From positions 1-64,000 of the forward strand of contig NZ_SHKI01000005.1 of the NCBI RefSeq assembly GCF_004217175.1: DNA of 64,000 nucleotides, in the 5' to 3' direction. This DNA is from Leucobacter luti. Lineage in GTDB: Bacteria > Actinomycetota > Actinomycetes > Actinomycetales > Microbacteriaceae. Positions 63,417 through 64,000 of the stretch are shown one piece after another; positions within the stretch are counted from its first letter, which is position 1; every line of letters begins with the position of its first letter. A program made the position numbers and the translations under genes. The notes under the pieces were generated by a model. That model did not search any database. It had not been told where the DNA came from and was given only the letters and a program-made list of their open reading frames with translations.

Positions 63417-63842
63417 CTATGCCGCGCGCTCGAGGCTGATCATCCAGGGCACGCCGAAGCGGTCGACGAGCATGCCAAAGGTGTCGCCCCACGGCGCCTC
63501 GGCGAACGGCTCTACGGTGGTTCCGCCCGCGGACAGCCCGTCCCAGGCGGCGCGGATGCGCGCGCTCTGATCGCCGGAGAGCGTCACCGAGACGCCGCCG
63601 GCTGAGGCGTCGGGGGAGCCCGACATCGACGCGGGGAGGTCCGCGGCCATGAGCGTGAGCCCGTCGTCGGTGTCGAGCTGGCCGTGCATCACCTTCTCGC
63701 CCTCGTCGTCGGCGCCCATCATCCCGGGGATGGACGCGTAGGTCATGATGTTGAGGCTGCCGCCGAGCACCGACTCGTAGAAGGTGAGCGCCTCGCGCGC
63801 GGTGCCGTGGAAGTTGAGATACGGGTTCAGTCTGATCGTCAT
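63417..63842 (-). CDS. VOC/PhnB-like protein
   Basis: 141 residues of the glyoxalase/bleomycin-resistance fold, PhnB branch: RLNPYLNFHGTAREALTFYESVLGGSLNIMTYASIPG at the start and EAPWGDTFGMLVDRFGVPWMISL at the end. Members bind metal and small substrates, but no reaction is known for most. It is monocistronic. Confidence 0.9.
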   Translation of the reverse strand: MTIRLNPYLNFHGTAREALTFYESVLGGSLNIMTYASIPGMMGADDEGEKVMHGQLDTDDGLTLMAADLPASMSGSPDASAGGVSVTLSGDQSARIRAAWDGLSAGGTTVEPFAEAPWGDTFGMLVDRFGVPWMISLERAA

Positions 63843-64000
63843 CGGTGTCCCTCGTCGGTGTGGTACTGCACGCGTGGGCTCCGGAGGCCCCCGTCACCCA
63901 CATTCTGCGCCTTCCCCGCGCGTCTGTCACCAGGAAAACTCCTGGTTGTGGCCGGTGCCCGCCCTGGCGGATACTGGGGACAGCGCGGCCGCTCGGCGGT
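63843..64000. other. Terminal noncoding stretch
   Basis: No gene seen. CCAGG/CCTGG forms a short hairpin (63930–63945) and GATACT (63970–63975) is −10-like on the + strand, with no start codon 6–8 bases after it. A gene may begin past the window end. Confidence 0.4.

Noticed and set aside
63970..63975. Leaderless −10 for a gene at the window end
   Set aside because: GATACT is present but no ATG or GTG follows 6–8 bases later inside the window.

Overview
The window is a 64 kb piece of a very GC-rich actinobacterial chromosome. The gene order points to Microbacteriaceae, and Leucobacter or a close relative is my best guess (inference from synteny and protein sequence; no database was searched). 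Pointers are a PriA-type HisA, a DUF3046 gene before recA, a DUF1844 gene before infC, an Lrp/AzlCD pair, pnp–M16 peptidase–dapB synteny, and lexA divergent from a LysM gene. The first ~175 bases are nearly pure G and C runs and look like a sequencing or assembly artefact at a contig end. They hide the true N-terminus of the first gene.

Layout. 0.2–1.5 kb: Tat-exported DyP peroxidase (EfeB-like). 1.7–8.8 kb: pnp, a tandem plus palindromic repeat, an AbiEi/DUF559 protein, an NYN–LOTUS protein, M16 peptidase, dapB. 9–12 kb: APC permease and a membrane GGDEF protein separated by a long hairpin. 12–20 kb: thyA-folA, then dapA-rnj-femX-murJ-femX, a precursor and cell-envelope block. 20–30 kb: ftsK, pgsA, cinA, clgR, DUF3046, recA, recX, miaB, miaA. 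30–37 kb: PadR with a HAAS-type membrane protein, a deaminase, GNAT, dapF, an rRNA-type methyltransferase, hflX and a soluble Aer-like PAS protein. 37.5–42 kb: metE, a short MetE paralogue and metF. 42–45.5 kb: lipB-lipA, a second copy of the palindromic repeat, lexA, and the divergent LysM gene with three LexA-box-like sites. 45.6–51.6 kb: hisC, a DsbA/CcdA thiol-redox pair, hisB-hisH-priA, sseB. 51.6–53.2 kb: azlDC with divergent Lrp. 53.2–56.1 kb: DUF1844, infC-rpmI-rplT and a SpoU methyltransferase. 56.2–59.6 kb: a minus-strand operon of a membrane protein, CopC, PCuAC lipoprotein and a second DyP peroxidase. 59.7–63.8 kb: pheST and a VOC protein.

Most genes are housekeeping: RNA decay and modification, DNA repair, lysine/DAP, methionine, histidine, lipoate and peptidoglycan metabolism. 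Three patterns stand out. (1) About 15 genes have a TANNNT hexamer (often TAGACT) ending 6–8 nt before the start codon and no Shine-Dalgarno, which is the arrangement of leaderless transcripts; I used it to choose starts. (2) A palindromic repeat with the same core occurs in two intergenic regions 40 kb apart, one copy flanked by a 19-bp tandem array. (3) Several leaders look regulatory: mutually exclusive hairpins before metE, a structured ~220-nt leader plus ATC start for infC, a PadR operator inside its own promoter, and LexA boxes at recA and lexA/LysM.

No tRNA, rRNA, CRISPR array, insertion sequence or prophage was recognised. Nothing here is clearly an undescribed multi-gene system. The best candidates for new biology are the palindromic repeat family, the metE leader, the output-less PAS protein and the FemX–MurJ–FemX operon.
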